Shown: positions 1 to 10,927, counted from the first letter of the stretch. The stretch is DNA of 64,000 nt from Macrothele yani (GCA_039090855.1 CM077011.1:40753501-40817500), one strand, 5' to 3'. Translations and numbers: made by a program. The notes: generated by a model from the letters alone, not told the origin.

Positions 1-57
1 CAAAAAATGCTATGTTGTGTTTCTCTTCTAGGTGTCCGGTGACTTTTGTCAATATGG
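1..57 (+). mobile_element. Terminal fragment of a Tc1-like transposon
   Basis: The stretch containing ggtgtccggtgacttttgtc is the reverse complement of the terminus at 17271-17323 and also matches the terminus at 21085-21111. It is therefore one end of the same Tc1 family. The rest of this copy lies outside the window. TA-rich sequence follows the end, as expected for a TA target. Confidence 0.75.
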
Positions 58-166
58 TGTATAATGTGTAATAAAACAAACTCATAAATATTATTTAATT
101 AGGTATCCCATCCGCTGATATTCACAGTTCATTTCTTTTTTATTTTTCATTACTATTCATCAGTGT

Positions 167-329
167 TGTGACGTTCCTGCCCAGCAGGACGCACACGACA
201 TAAAGGCAGATAGCAGGGACCACGAACGTCCGCGTAGCTCAATTGGCAGAGTGACTTATTCCGGAATGAGGGAACCCGGGTTCGAGCCCCAGCGTAGACA
301 AAAATGACGGCGAAATTTACTTCGTTATA
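167..329 (+). repeat. 5' LTR of miniature LTR element, copy 1
   Basis: It begins TGTGACG and ends CGTTATA. A tRNA-like block lies at about 228-299: acceptor half GTCCGCG, D-arm/A box tagctcaattggcagag, T-arm/B box gggttcgagccc. The near-palindrome attccggaat sits where the anticodon loop would be. Compared with copy 2, the promoter-proximal repeat aggagatgt is missing. Confidence 0.8.
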
Positions 330-330
330 A

Positions 331-342
331 TGGCTCCCGAAC
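331..342 (+). other. Primer-binding site (tRNA-Lys type)
   Basis: TGGCTCCCGAAC lies one base after the 5' LTR. It differs by one base from TGGCGCCCGAAC, the complement of the 3' end of tRNA-Lys(UUU) with its CCA. The copy at 35352-35363 has the perfect 12-base match. The position and match identify it as a minus-strand priming site for reverse transcription. Confidence 0.75.
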
Positions 343-583
343 TTTCCGGATGACCCGGCCGTTCAAAATCTCGCAATGGTGTGATGTTCTTTCCACACCG
401 CGAGAGAGGAAAAAATCAGAGAATCTCTTCTCCAGCGCTTCGAAAAATAAATGTGTGTGACGTTGCCTTCCACACACCAGATTGACTGGGAGTTCTCAAG
501 CGCACGTTCTACAGCGGATGGCTGCTTGCAACAATTCATGGTCACGGCTGACCCGTGGGCCATGCCCCTGGCCCCTCTTTCGT

Positions 584-596
584 GGGAGGGGGGAGA
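584..596 (+). other. Polypurine tract
   Basis: gggaggggggaga is an uninterrupted purine run ending exactly where the 3' LTR starts (TGTGACG). This is the standard position for plus-strand priming in LTR elements. Confidence 0.75.
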
Positions 597-760
597 TGTG
601 ACGTGCCTGCCCCGCATAACGCACACGACATAAAGGCAGATGGCACCGACAACGATCGTCCGCGTAGCTCAATTGGTAGAGTGACTTATTCCGGAATGAG
701 GGGACGCTGGGTTCGAACCCCGGCGTTGACCAAAATGACGGAGAAATTTACTTCGTTATA
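597..760 (+). repeat. 3' LTR of miniature LTR element, copy 1
   Basis: It repeats the 5' LTR with scattered substitutions. The tRNA-like block is at about 658-729, with a well-formed T-arm (gggttcgaacccc). It ends CGTTATA and is followed by the target duplicate GTGT. Confidence 0.8.
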
Positions 761-764
761 GTGT

Positions 765-1509
765 ACAATGAATACGTGAGGTTTTGCCGTTAACTCATCA
801 GAATTGCATTTAATTAACATTGTTTCATTTACCGTTATCACATCGCACCAACTTCATGTTGAATACAAATATCTTCTCCAGGAGTTTTACTCGAAATATT
901 CCGTACTTATTTTGCTCCAAGCATGTTTTCCAAAAGTTGTTATTAGCAATTCTAATTTTTGTTTAAAATGATAAAAGAAGATAAAGTATTTTGATATATA
1001 TGAGAAAATAAAATTTTTCGAAGCCGACGAACTCATACAGAAACCTATAAAAGAAATAATAAGAAGCTTTATTGGTAAATGCAAAGGTCGGTATATCTAG
1101 TAAGTGGTGTGTAAGGAAACTACATCAAAATTTCACATGATGGTCAACGCATTGTTCATGCCATAATTTAACGTTTCATCCCTTGTCATTTTGACTGACG
1201 TTTGACGCTTCCAACTCCTGTTCCCCGAAATTCAGCACACTTATTCGTGTGGAAAAGTGAATATATTATGTACTCAAAGTTTCTGTGCCTACACTGTTAT
1301 CCTGAAGCATGTCTTGAGCATACTGAATTTCACAGAACTGTTGTACGCAGCGTAGCGATTTCTTTGGCGACAAACAAGCTGTAACAATTTGTTCCAACGA
1401 TATCGCGCTATCAGCCTTTCAGCGGCAGTTTGCCTCGTTTTCGTTCCTTTGGGAATTTATTGCAGCACACTTTCTCGCACATACGATATATCTCAACGCA
1501 TGCATGGTA
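765..1509. other. Anonymous AT-rich sequence
   Basis: I see no coding similarity, RNA gene or repeat here. Short open frames on either strand lack recognisable motifs. Confidence 0.5.
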
Positions 1510-2941
1510 CACTGGCGAAAGTGACAAACGAACACCAAGAAGGAATGGGCGGACGATCATGAAATTTACATTTGTTAATGAGGTCGAGTTTACGTAGGTG
1601 TGATGTTAATTTCGGGACCAACCGGAGAGCGCTTACGCCACAGCACGGCATAATATGCAAATTATCGTCGGTGGTATTTAAGGCGTACGGCGAAGTGAAT
1701 GTAATCAGTCGTCGGCGTACGGACACGTGCGAAGACCCTGAAGAAGCTGCAATGCCTTGGACATGGAAGACGTGTACGATTTCAGCAGTTATCGGACCTT
1801 GAGCGAGATCGTCTAGTCGGACTCCGCGAGCCCGGGTGGTCGTATCGTCGTATTGCGGAGCAAATTGGACGGGAAGTATCGGTGGTGGTACGATGGTGGC
1901 GTAGATGGTCCGAGGAACATTCCCACACGAGAAGACGTGGATCCGGGAGTCACAGACGGACTGATGAGCGGACCGATCGACGCATAAGAAGAGCGGCGTT
2001 GTCAAGCAGAACATCCACTGCGACGCAAATCCAAGCTGCCGTTGCACCTGAGGTGACTGTGCGAACAATCCGCAACCGTCTACTGGATGCAGGACTACGT
2101 GCACGTGTGCCACTGGCATGTGTACCTCTGACTCCAGCCCACCGTCAGGAACCGCTGCAGTGGTGTCGCCAACGTCTGCACTGGAGAACGCAATGGCGAT
2201 CTGTCGTGTTCAGCGATGAATGCACATTCTGCTTGGTAGCCTCCGATGGCCGTATGCGTGTTCACAGACGCACGTAAGAGCGTCTCCACCCTTCTTGCAT
2301 CCGCCAGCGACACACAGGGTCTTCGTCTGGTCTCCTGGTGTGGGGAGCGATCAGCTATCACTTCCCGTACACAACTGATGTTTGTACCGGGTACGTTAAA
2401 AAGCACCTCCTACATCAACATCATCATTCAGCCCGTTGTTGTGCCATTTGTAAGGTCGGTCCATCGTGGTGTTTTCCAGCAAGATAACGCACTCCCACAC
2501 AAGGCACGTGCAACGCAACATGCACATCAGGGTTTGAGACAGCTTCCATGGCCTGCACGTTCACCGGATTTGTCCCCCATTGAGCACGTGTGGGATCTTA
2601 TGGGACAACGACTTATCTGGTCTCCACGGCCAGCCACGACCATCCCCGATTTACGTGTCCAGGTTGAGGATGCTTGGAACTCAATACCCCAAACTTACAT
2701 CCAACATCTGTACGACAGACTCCATGCCAGAATTGCACAGTGTGACGCAGTTCATGGCGGTTCAACCTCGTACTAACCATGTTACATGGAAATGTTATTT
2801 TTCAGTTTACCAGCAAATACAGCTGTATTTTGCCATAAAGTTTTGATCACGTTATCCTCTGTGTTCCGTTATTATGCTGTATAAATTTCGTTGGTATCAG
2901 ACGTCTCCTTCTTGGTGTTCTTTTTTTACTTTCCGCCAGTG
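1510..2941 (+). mobile_element. Tc1-like transposon with paired TIRs
   Basis: The left end cactggcgaaagtgac and right end, read inward, cactggcggaaagtaa form TIRs of about 37 bp that share the inner motif aacaccaagaagga. TA dinucleotides flank both ends (1508-1509, 2942-2943). Between them lies a decayed plus-strand transposase. Length and ends are normal for IS630/Tc1/mariner elements. Confidence 0.85.
1783..2776 (+). pseudogene. Tc1-like transposase, broken
   Basis: This would be a cut-and-paste transposase acting on TA targets. The N-terminal part has the helix-turn-helix character of the family (REPGWSYRRIAEQIGREVS), followed by the DNA-binding region and catalytic motifs: first Asp in VVFSDECTF, second Asp in VFQQDNALPH, and the Glu in SPDLSPIEHVWD. 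It ends GGSTSY, a common Tc1 C-terminal form. The frame is broken near 2270 by a stop and shift, and sequence between the first and second Asp is degraded. The start codon is uncertain because upstream ATGs are out of frame. Confidence 0.8.
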
Positions 2942-2943
2942 TA

Positions 2944-3324
2944 TATCTTACCGTTATTGTACATGACATTTGAAAATCTGACTCTTTCAAAAGTAAAGTT
3001 TTGTAAGAAGTTTGAGTTTTTTGGAAGAACAACCGAAGCAGTGTGCCCTTCGAAATTTAAGTTCTAATTGTACAGAAAGTGCGTAGATATTCTCAATGAA
3101 TTATAAAATAGTTTCCATTCCAGAAATGGCGTCCGGATATTTAAAATAAAGACACATTTTAGACCTCCGTGACTTTCTATGGAATCAAATATTTTCGCAA
3201 AACGAAAGTTCGCCGAAAAATGCTATGTTCTTTCTTTCATTTCGTGTGCGTGGGATTAACTTCTGTTCACAAAATCGTTTGTTTTTTCGTTCTGAAATCT
3301 CACGACAATTTTATTATTGGTTTT

Positions 3325-3382
<58 letters not shown>

Positions 3383-3544
3383 ATTTTTATACCCTATTCC
3401 TATGTACAAGAATAATTTATTGTGGCCTATTCCGAGAAATGATTGTGGAATACCGAAAAAATATTTTTTTTGCTGAAGACGTACGGCTGTGTTATACAGC
3501 AAACTTAAAACAGTCATGTTTTTATTTACCCATAGCTTAATGCA
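2944..3544. other. Anonymous AT-rich spacer with microsatellite
   Basis: Apart from the TA microsatellite at 3329-3379, nothing recognisable is present. Open frames encoding long Ile-Tyr runs here are products of the microsatellite. Confidence 0.5.
3329..3379. repeat. (AT)n microsatellite
   Basis: About 25 uninterrupted AT dinucleotides. Confidence 0.95.
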
Positions 3545-4845
3545 CATTGTGTCCACAATGTCTTGTTACCCCTTGTAATAAGAAACGTAAGTGAGCTATA
3601 TATCTCTGTATGATGTATATGTTGAGTTATGGTCTGTATTGTGTTTATTTACAGATTAGGTACCGGAACCATGTGTGATACCAGCAAATACACCCTGGAA
3701 CAGCGGATTGTTGTCAGTGTCTGGGTTCACGAACGTCCACACACAGGGAAGACACTGCGTGACGTGCGTGCCGATTTCCAACAACGATTCGACAAAGAGG
3801 TCCCTCCAAAACAGACTCTTCTGCGGTGGGAACATAAACTCTGCGAAGCAGGCAACATCAAAGATAAACCACGAACGGGAAGACCATCAACCAGAGTGCA
3901 ACAGTGTCAAGCGGTCGAGGAATCAGTTATCAGGTCACAGACGAAGTCGCTCCGTAAACGATCACCGGAGCTTAGAATACCACAATCGACACTGCATAAG
4001 CACACGAAGAATGGCCTGAATTTGCACGCATATCGCCCGTTGTTCGTTCAGGAGTTATCAGACATCGATTTAAACCGCAGACGGGATGCATGTGCAATGA
4101 TGCTTCCGACATTTGCCACAATACCAAAACGTGGAAAGGTCATTTTCAGTGATGAATGTGCGATATACCGCAGCTGTCGATCACGGAACCTTCTGTTCTG
4201 GTCCAAGGAAAACCCACATTATGTCAAAGAATTGGAACATCATCCTCCGCCTATCATGATATGGGCTGCAATGAATATTCGACATTTGTTTGGACCGTAT
4301 TTCTTTGATGGTCTAGTGAATCAGACAACGTCTCTGGACATGCTGCAAACACGGTTTGTGCCACAACTTGGGAATCTTGGCATTTTGAATGACGTATGTT
4401 TCCAACAGGATGAGGCACCCGCCCATTACACAATCGCTGTTCGGGAATACCTTGGTGAGGTTTTTCGGGATCGTTGGATCGGCCGAGGTTCGGCAGTGCT
4501 GCCCGCTCCACTTGAATAACCACCTCGAAGCCCAGATCTCTCAACGTGTGATAATGCTCTTTGGAGTTTTATAAAAGGGGTTGTTGCACAGCAGCGCTAC
4601 CAAACTCCTGATGAACTTAAACAAGCAGTGAGACATGCTTTCTTTCGTATCTTCCCGCAACTGCTTCGGAAAACGTACCACAGAACATGGCGTAAAATTA
4701 TTCTGTGTCACGAGAATGACGGAGCCCAAACGGATCCACTGGATTTTTAAGGATGCCTCAACATATACATCATACAACAGCTACATAGCTCACTTGCATT
4801 TCTTATTACAGGGGTGGGGGGTAACAAGACATTGTGGACACCCTG
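3545..4845 (+). mobile_element. Mariner-superfamily (DD41D-spaced) element, copy 1
   Basis: The right end, read inward, is cagggtgtccacaatgtctt, and the left end carries tgtccacaatgtcttgttac. The match continues through tgtaataagaaa and gagctat, giving TIRs of about 50 bp. The outermost left bases are degraded. A second copy with the same ends and transposase is at 55796-57081. Confidence 0.85.
3671..4750 (+). pseudogene. Mariner-superfamily transposase (DD41D type), frameshifted
   Basis: The N-terminus YTLEQRIVVSVWVHER with a TGRP hinge is the DUF4817-like helix-turn-helix found in this transposase group. Catalytic motifs are VIFSDECAIY (first Asp) and CFQQDEAPAH (second Asp), then WIGRGS and, after a frameshift near 4500, SPDLSTCD. 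The spacing between the second Asp and the final Asp is about 41 residues, which sets it apart from classical mariner (DD34D) and Tc1 (DD34E). The first 270 or so residues are in one open frame; the C-terminus up to NDGAQTDPLDF follows in another. A single shift is the main visible lesion, so this copy may have died recently. Confidence 0.8.
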
Positions 4846-5104
4846 TAGACAATTTCAGTTATTAAGGATTATTGAAAAATACTTTTTTTTTCAAAAATCC
4901 ACTTATTATCTTACATTAAAGTGTTTGGCTGAATTACTGTTAGTTAAGCAAAAGTTCACTTCTTCGGATTCCTACTTAGAACGGTTGTCTTGTTGACGTG
5001 TGGCAGAGGTTATTTAATTTTTATATTATTTTTAAATCCTAAGGTACCTAGTCAAGTCATATCGTCTCGCAATAAAATAATTTCTGATTTTGAATGAGGC
5101 AATA

Positions 5105-6312
5105 CACAGTCCTATCGGAATAATATGATCACTTACCTAATAATGGGAATAACCACCCTTGGCCCGGATAACAGCTGCAGACGTCGTGGCATGGACGCAA
5201 TGACGCCCTGGAAGCTTACCCAAGGCACACCCATTCTGAATACAGCAGAGCACGGAGGTCCCGGTGATGACATGTTGTGGGTCGGCTCGTCGAACCTGTT
5301 GGTTCAAATAGTCCCACAAGTGCTCTATGGGAATAAGATCGGACGATTTCGCCGGCCAAGGAAGAACGGAGACATCGCTGTGCTGTTCCTGGAACCAGTC
5401 ATGCACACCCTTAGCGACATGGCACGAAGCAGTGACCTGTTGGTAGACACGATCATCACCAGGGTAAACGTCCAACACGAAGGGATGCATGTGTTCAGCG
5501 AGGATGAACAGGTAGCCATTGGCGTTCAGAGACCCATTAAGTAGTATCAGCGGTCCCGGTTATACCAGGAAAACATCCCCCAGACATGCAGACTGCCATC
5601 GCCGGGAATGTACTTCACCGACAAGCGGATCCGGGTGTTGGATCTCGTGTGTGCGACGTCGTATCCGCCACCGCCCGTCAGTTCTGTAGAAACCTCGATT
5701 CGTCGGAGAAGGCACTTTTTTCCACTCTTCCAAAGTCCAATGACAGTAGTCCCATGCGAACTGCAAGCGACGTTGCCGATGGACCTGGGTTAACATGGGC
5801 GCCTTGACACATCGTCAACTCCGGAGACCCATGCATAACAGGGTTCGCTCTACTGTTATCGGGAACACGTACCTGGGTGCCCCAGCATTCATTTGTGTGG
5901 TCAATTGTTGCATTGTTGCTCGTCAATTGCCCTTTACCAGTCGAAGGAGGCGTGGTTCTCCTCTTGGGTCGATGGCCTTTGGGTCTCCACAGTTATGACG
6001 TCGGGAGGTACTCGGTGTGCCAGTAGTCTATTACATGGCACACCCTTACTACAGCATCTCGCGCACAGCCCACGAAATCTGCTGTTACTGAGATACTTGC
6101 ACCCTTGGCGCTGTAGCCGACGATCATTCCATTTTGCACGTCCATCAAATCACTACCTCTTTCCATTGAGCTCACGTTAAGCACTATGGCCCATCTGCTA
6201 TGGCCGGCCGCTTATATCTCCGTGTGGTAGATTTTGTCTCGTGCACTCTGTAACGCGCTTGGGCAGGCACACCGTGATTCAGGGGGTGGTGATGTTATTC
6301 TGATACGACCGT
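5105..6312 (-). mobile_element. Decayed Tc1-like transposon
   Basis: Imperfect TIRs are visible: left cagtcctatcggaataatat (5107 onward), matched by the inverse of gttattctgatacgaccg near 6311. Between them is a minus-strand Tc1 transposase in several frames. Confidence 0.7.
5137..6184 (-). pseudogene. Tc1-like transposase, heavily degraded
   Basis: Pieces in order from the N-terminus are: a Tc1-type helix-turn-helix (QNGMIVGYSAKGASISVTA), the HRQRRLQFAWDYCHWTLEEW block that precedes the first Asp, and SDESRF. These are followed by the second catalytic region with QQVTASCHVAKGV (the usual Asp-Asn is lost) and SSDLIPIEHLWDYLNQ with the conserved Glu. The C-terminus is RAKGGYSHY. At least three frameshifts separate these pieces. 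No function remains. Confidence 0.75.
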
Positions 6313-6363
6313 GAATTTTCGTTCTCTACCTCATAAGACAGTACATTCAGCTCTCGTAGCCCC

Positions 6364-6550
6364 AATGTCCGAATGGTCTGAAACGCGGGTTTGTGTTACT
6401 TCTGCCAAGATGGGTCCTGGTTCGAGTCACGGATGAAATACGGGTGATGCGATTTCCCGATGGCGCTGGCTCTTTCCCTTTTCAGGCGCCAGTGACCGTA
6501 AATTAAAGACGGGTGACTGATTATAGCCTTCCACGTTGCAAAAAAAAAGA
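6364..6550 (+). mobile_element. Diverged tRNA-derived SINE
   Basis: A tRNA-like head (gtccgaatggtctga, then ggttcgagtca as B box) is followed by a body resembling the SINE at 6626-6845 (ggcgctggctctttccc, gtgaccgtaaattaaagacg) and a short A-run. It is older or from a different subfamily than the other copies. Confidence 0.6.
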
Positions 6551-6625
6551 GAGCAAAAGGGAGAGAAATGTTGCAAATGGAGTTCTCATGAATATGCTCT
6601 GAAGATTATAACATAAATCCTAATT

Positions 6626-6845
6626 GAGCCGCCGCAGTGGCGCAGTGGTCTAAATGATGGCTTTTGTTCATTCTTTCGATGTGGGTCTGGGTTCGAATCC
6701 CGGTGAGGCGTGGATGTTGTGTTTGTCTTATGGCACTGTCTATCTCCCTTCCCTGGTTCGACCCTAAATTAGGGACAGGCGACTGTTTATAGCCCATTGA
6801 GCTGCTCACAGTGGTCGTTAAACATCCAATCAAAAAAATAAAAAT
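6626..6845 (+). mobile_element. tRNA-derived SINE (family B)
   Basis: The head has A-box-like tggcgcagtggtct and B box gggttcgaatccc (about 6690). The body contains ttgtgtttgtctta and aattagggacaggcgactg, and the tail is A-rich. The 8-bp duplication tcctaatt (6618-6625 and 6846-6853) marks the insertion. Pol III transcription would start at the left end. At least seven other copies of the family lie in this window. Confidence 0.88.
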
Positions 6846-6933
6846 TCCTAATTTTACTTCCATATATATTTAGCTTCTTTCCTACTTAAAATTTTCAGTT
6901 CGTTCTGTTTAAGCGTTTCAGCATTACGGTAAT

Positions 6934-8152
6934 ACACTATCTACCAACAAGTAATTGGACACCCCTGCAATCGACGATATCTGCGGTCCTAATACACGTC
7001 ACGGCCGCCGCTGTTAAATATCGTGTGAGAAACAACAACGCAACCAGTCGCATGCAAGATGCCACGCAGTTCGGAGTTCTTTGATTTCGAGAAAGGTGTA
7101 ATCGTCGGGTATCACATAAATGGCCGATCCATACGTGACATATCCAGCGAGTTGAAATACCCAAAATCGACAGTGGCCTACGTGATTGGCAAGCGGAAGA
7201 TGAGTGGTGACTGTCGGAATGTGCCCCGACCCGGCAGACCCACAAAACTGGGAGTTAGAGACCGACAGTTGCTGGCCAGAGAAATTCGGAAGAACCGCAC
7301 CAAATCGATGGGCCACATCCGCGAGGAGTTCCAACAGGCATCCGGGAGTGTTCTTTTGATGAATACCATCCGTAAGGAAGCCCATCTTCTCGGTTATCAC
7401 GGACGTGCTGCCGCCCATAAGCCTTTGATCACCAAGTCCAATAGCGCTGCTCAGCTAACGTGGTGCAAAGAACGTCGACAGTGGACCGTTGAACAGTGGA
7501 ATCAGGTTCCCTGGAGCGACGAATCAAGTTCACTCTCTACCGTTCAGATGGAAGGGTCTGGGTTTGGCGTCTGCCTGGAGAACGCCGCCTGCCGGAATGT
7601 ATTGTGCCAACTGTGAAGTTCGGCGGCGGTGGAATTATGCTATAAGGGTGTTTCTCCTAGTATGACACGGGACCCTTGGTCTCAATTCCTAGTAGACTCA
7701 ACGCCGAGACCTACTGCACCATTTTGGATGACCATGCACTTCCTACGTTGTAGCAGTTTTACGGGGTGGACCCATATTACATTCAAGATGACAATGCCAC
7801 CTGTCATGTTGCGAAGTCCACCATGGCTTGGTATGGTGACAATGCGGTTAATAGAATGGACTGGGCTGCGTAGAGCCCGGACCTTAACCCTATCGAGCAC
7901 CTCTGGGACGAGTTGGAGCGTCGAGTTAAGGGGCGCCCCCACCATCCGAAATCGGTAAAGGAACTGACCTGTCTTCTCCAAGCCGAGTGGAAGAAAATAC
8001 CGCTAGCCGTCGTACAACGCCTAGTTGAGAGTATGCCCCTGAGGGTCGCAGCTGTAATCGCCGCTGATGGAGGCTCCACCAACTATTGAAGGTGAATAAA
8101 CTTCGTTTTCCTTTGCTATCACAGGTGTCCAATTACTTATTGGTAGATAGTG
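6934..8152 (+). mobile_element. Tc1-like transposon, family G copy 1
   Basis: The ends cactatctaccaacaagtaa and, inverted, cactatctaccaataagtaa are near-identical TIRs flanked by TA (6932-6933, 8153-8154). The same family recurs on the minus strand at 60895-62116. Confidence 0.88.
7059..8089 (+). pseudogene. Tc1-like transposase, frameshifted
   Basis: It starts MPRSSEFFDFEKGVIVGY and has two helix-turn-helix regions (DISSELKYPKSTVAYVI; the KSMGHIREEF region) linked by PRPGRPTK. The first catalytic Asp is in WSDESS, where the usual Arg-Phe is altered. The frame is lost just after this block, and the second half continues in other frames to the terminal GGSTNY and stop. The first 185 residues are open, so the N-terminal DNA-binding region is the best preserved part. 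Confidence 0.82.
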
Positions 8153-8154
8153 TA

Positions 8155-8690
8155 TTTTCTCACTCACTGAATGTTGTGTGGCAATAGTCTAAGGTCAGGT
8201 CTGAATGCCGTGTGTATGTTTTGACAAGAAAAAGACGATGTATATAATGTGTGAAGCGAGCAGTGTTAAAAGAAGATAAATTAGAGCAGCCTTGCGGTGT
8301 ATGCTATACGTCCGTCAAAACTAGTTATACATACATTCAATGGGCAAAACATTAGAAATGCCTACCTGATAGCGTTGTGGCGTCTTAGTAATCATCACGA
8401 ATACTTATTTAGGACTATCATAAATTTCACAACACATAACATTTAATTTAAAAAACAATACGATTCCTATGCCCTGTCGTCCTCCCTACAAATCAAAACA
8501 AACAAACTCCCTCTCCACGCTCTTCACTCCGTCTGCTTGCTTCTGCTGTCGACCTCAAAGCAGCTCTGACGTCAGCAATGACGTCACTATCCAGGAATGG
8601 GAACGGCAAAGCGTGTTGGTCCGAGTAACAGTCTGCGCACGCCGAGTGCTCGACTGCACCAAATGCCGGAGGTTTACGGAGGAAATTCCA
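8155..8690. other. Anonymous stretch with a paired CRE-like motif
   Basis: No coding similarity is seen. Two perfect TGACGTCA palindromes occur at 8567-8574 and 8579-8586. Confidence 0.4.
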
Positions 8691-9560
8691 GCTATGTCTG
8701 TTGTAGCATTGTACACAACTTCTCCTGAGACGCCGGTTCAGGGTCCACGCATGCGATGTTCCACTTCACGGTATCCCAGAGGCCTTTCACAGGATTTAAT
8801 TCCTGGGACCTTGTGGGTCACGGGATGGTTCCAAACTCCGATGAGTGTTCTAGAGCCACACTTGGGGGGTTGTGGCCCCTTTGGAATGGTTCACAGTCCT
8901 ATTGAAGCAGACCATCCGCCCCAGGAGGTACGAAGGATTTTAAAGCGTGTAGGTGACAACCAGAACACGCTGTTGTGCGCAGAGGTTTAAGCAGCTCTCC
9001 GGACACACAAAGAGACTTAACGTGTCCCATTAGAAGTCTCTCTAAACTATCACAGAGTAACCACCGCCTTGAACAGAGCTGACCTGGCACGACAGGGCCA
9101 TGGCCTCATGCTGTCAATGCCACACCCGCACCCTCATGTCAGCTCAGTACAGCTGGAAACGGGAATCATCTGACCCCACGACGCGGTGCCATTCTGCAGA
9201 GGTCCAGTTTTGATGTTCGCAGCACAAGACGAGGCGCAATGTCCAACGACGAGCAGTCAACAGAGGCACACAATTAGGGCGTCAGCTTACGTAGCCCATG
9301 GTATGCAACGTGCGTCGTACTGTTCGCTCGCTGACGCTAATTGTATTCCCGGCATTTAACATGGATGTGATTTGCGCAGCCGTTGCCAAGAGACCGGTTT
9401 CTACGAACTTCGATATTATACGTCGACCCCGGTCATGTATACGGTCGATGGTACACCATTGATACGGTTGCCCTCGGGGGAACCTAGGGTTCTCACCATT
9501 TGGACGATAGAATGACCCATCTGTCTTGCGCCGGTAATGCGTCCACAATCAAAGTCGCTC
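8690..9560 (-). pseudogene. Tc1-like transposase remnant
   Basis: Minus-strand fragments include a helix-turn-helix block (RRIISKFVETGLLATAAQ, then SVSERTVRRTLHTMGY). After it come HQNWTSAEWHRVVGSDDSRFQL around the first Asp and NPVKGLWDTVKW, where the family has NPIEHLWD, so the catalytic Glu has become Lys. Frames are broken repeatedly. TIRs were not found, so the element borders are unknown. Confidence 0.65.
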
Positions 9561-9730
9561 AGATCACCACGTTTACCTATGTCTGTCTATTGCGATACAC
9601 TGTTCAAAAGCCCTGCTGTCAGCTTATTTATCGCCTCTGTTCGGTTTGTGTCTGTTCCACTATGCGCGTGGGATGCCCATGTCTACTGCCCATGATTCCT
9701 ATCTCTAATACCTTGTCTACTGTGTGTATA

Positions 9731-10826
9731 TAGGGTGCATAGGAAAGTCCCTTTAGCCTGAAATAACTAGCGAACGGAGAGAGGTACAGTTATGCAAGTG
9801 AGGTAACGGTATAGTAAAACGACTACGCCAGATCGAATGCAACCAATAGCAGCGCCCCTAGTGGCGAAATGCGGAAGTTAGCCATTGCAAATTGAAAACG
9901 AAAAGAGATAAAGCAAAATTTCCAATTACAAACTTGTAGAGCATCAATTAATTAGTACAAAACGACATTTTTTTTACACGGATAAGATAAATTGTCTCAT
10001 GAATACCCTAAAATGTCCAAAATCGATGCGCGACTTTTGTGTGAACGTTTGAAGGGAACAGGCATGCAAATACACACAATTTATTGCATAAATGCGTACT
10101 TATGTCAATACAGTTTGATGACGTCAGACAAAACAAAAACAAAAAAAGGCAAACTGGTGCACAGTGATAAAAAGTTAATGAGTGATAAAATTTGAAGAGT
10201 TCGCCATTGCCCACGATACAGATTTGTGTACGTGAAAGTAACTGTGCATGCACATTCTTCAGCATGGAAGGTGTCACACTATTGCAAGCATCTGTAACAC
10301 GACGACGTAGATCCAGCAGACTTGTAGGCGCTGTTGCATACACCTGATTTTTTTACGTAACCCCAGAAATCCAAGCTAGCCATTCTCACACAGCGTACGT
10401 AAACCTAAACGTCTGATCAGGGTACATCCTGCTACTGGTTTTTATATCGTAGGTACGGTACAACGTCACAATCTGCATTTGCATACGGCCACATTTGCGA
10501 AATGTGAATACGCAGAATTGAATTGTCGCACTTCGATTTCGGACATTGTAGGGTATTCAGGCGACAATTTATCTTATGTGTGAAAAAAATGTCGTTTTGT
10601 ACTAATTAATTGATGCTCTGCAACTTTGTACTTGGACATTTTGCTCTAGCTCCTTTCGTTTTCGATTTGCAATGGCAAACTTCCGCATTTCGCTACTACG
10701 GGCGTTGCTATCGATTACATTCGATCGGGCGTAATCGCTGTACTCTATCGTTATCTCACTTGCATAACTGTACCTCTCTCCGTTTGCAAACTATTTTAGG
10801 CTAAAGGAACTTTCCTATGCACCCTG
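9731..10826 (-). mobile_element. Internally deleted mariner-like element with TIRs of about 300 bp
   Basis: The left end tagggtgcataggaaagtcc and the right end, inverted, cagggtgcataggaaagttc continue as an imperfect inverted repeat for about 300 bp (to about 10032, and from about 10526). TA flanks both ends. The 490-bp core carries only the C-terminal tail of a transposase. Such long TIRs are unusual for this superfamily. Confidence 0.8.
10195..10343 (-). pseudogene. Transposase C-terminal remnant
   Basis: VYATAPTSLLDLRRRVTDAC and the following HAQLLSRTQICIVGNGE match the C-terminal end typical of the DD41D/DUF4817 transposases (compare TPCTDLQELKQRITAAI in the element at 34984). All catalytic residues are deleted. 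Confidence 0.65.
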
Positions 10827-10927
10827 TATAAAGTACTGTTTGTGAAAATTGCAACACCATGACAGGAATGATAGTAATTACGTGAAACTTACAGGATATG
10901 CAGAGCAGGGTAGGACATGAAAATTAC

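Larger units (their letters stand above)
167..760 (+). mobile_element. Miniature LTR element with tRNA-like LTRs (TRIM-like), copy 1
   Basis: Two direct repeats of about 164 bp (167-329 and 597-760) flank a non-coding interior of 267 bp. The element is bounded by the 4-bp direct repeat GTGT (163-166 and 761-764). The first base pairs after the 5' repeat form a primer-binding site (331-342), and a run of purines (584-596) directly precedes the 3' repeat, which begins with TG. These are the hallmarks of an LTR retrotransposon, not of a SINE dimer. Each repeat contains a tRNA-like sequence. No gag or pol is present, so mobility would need proteins from another element. The interior shares its first 115 bases or so with copy 2 at 35040-35543 and is longer. 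That fixed architecture in two places argues against a chance tandem duplication. Confidence 0.85.

Noticed and set aside
167..760. Plain tRNA-SINE dimer for the paired tRNA-like repeats
   Set aside because: The primer-binding site, polypurine tract, identical unit borders and 4-bp duplications in all three loci fit an LTR element better. No 3' A-rich or LINE-like tail follows either unit.
1493..2119. Long minus-strand frame across the Tc1 element
   Set aside because: It is the antisense of the transposase, which has clear family motifs on the plus strand.
3225..3540. Open frames with Ile-Tyr runs
   Set aside because: Produced by the AT microsatellite; they are open on both strands for the same trivial reason. 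The same applies near 45090, 47120 and 47850.
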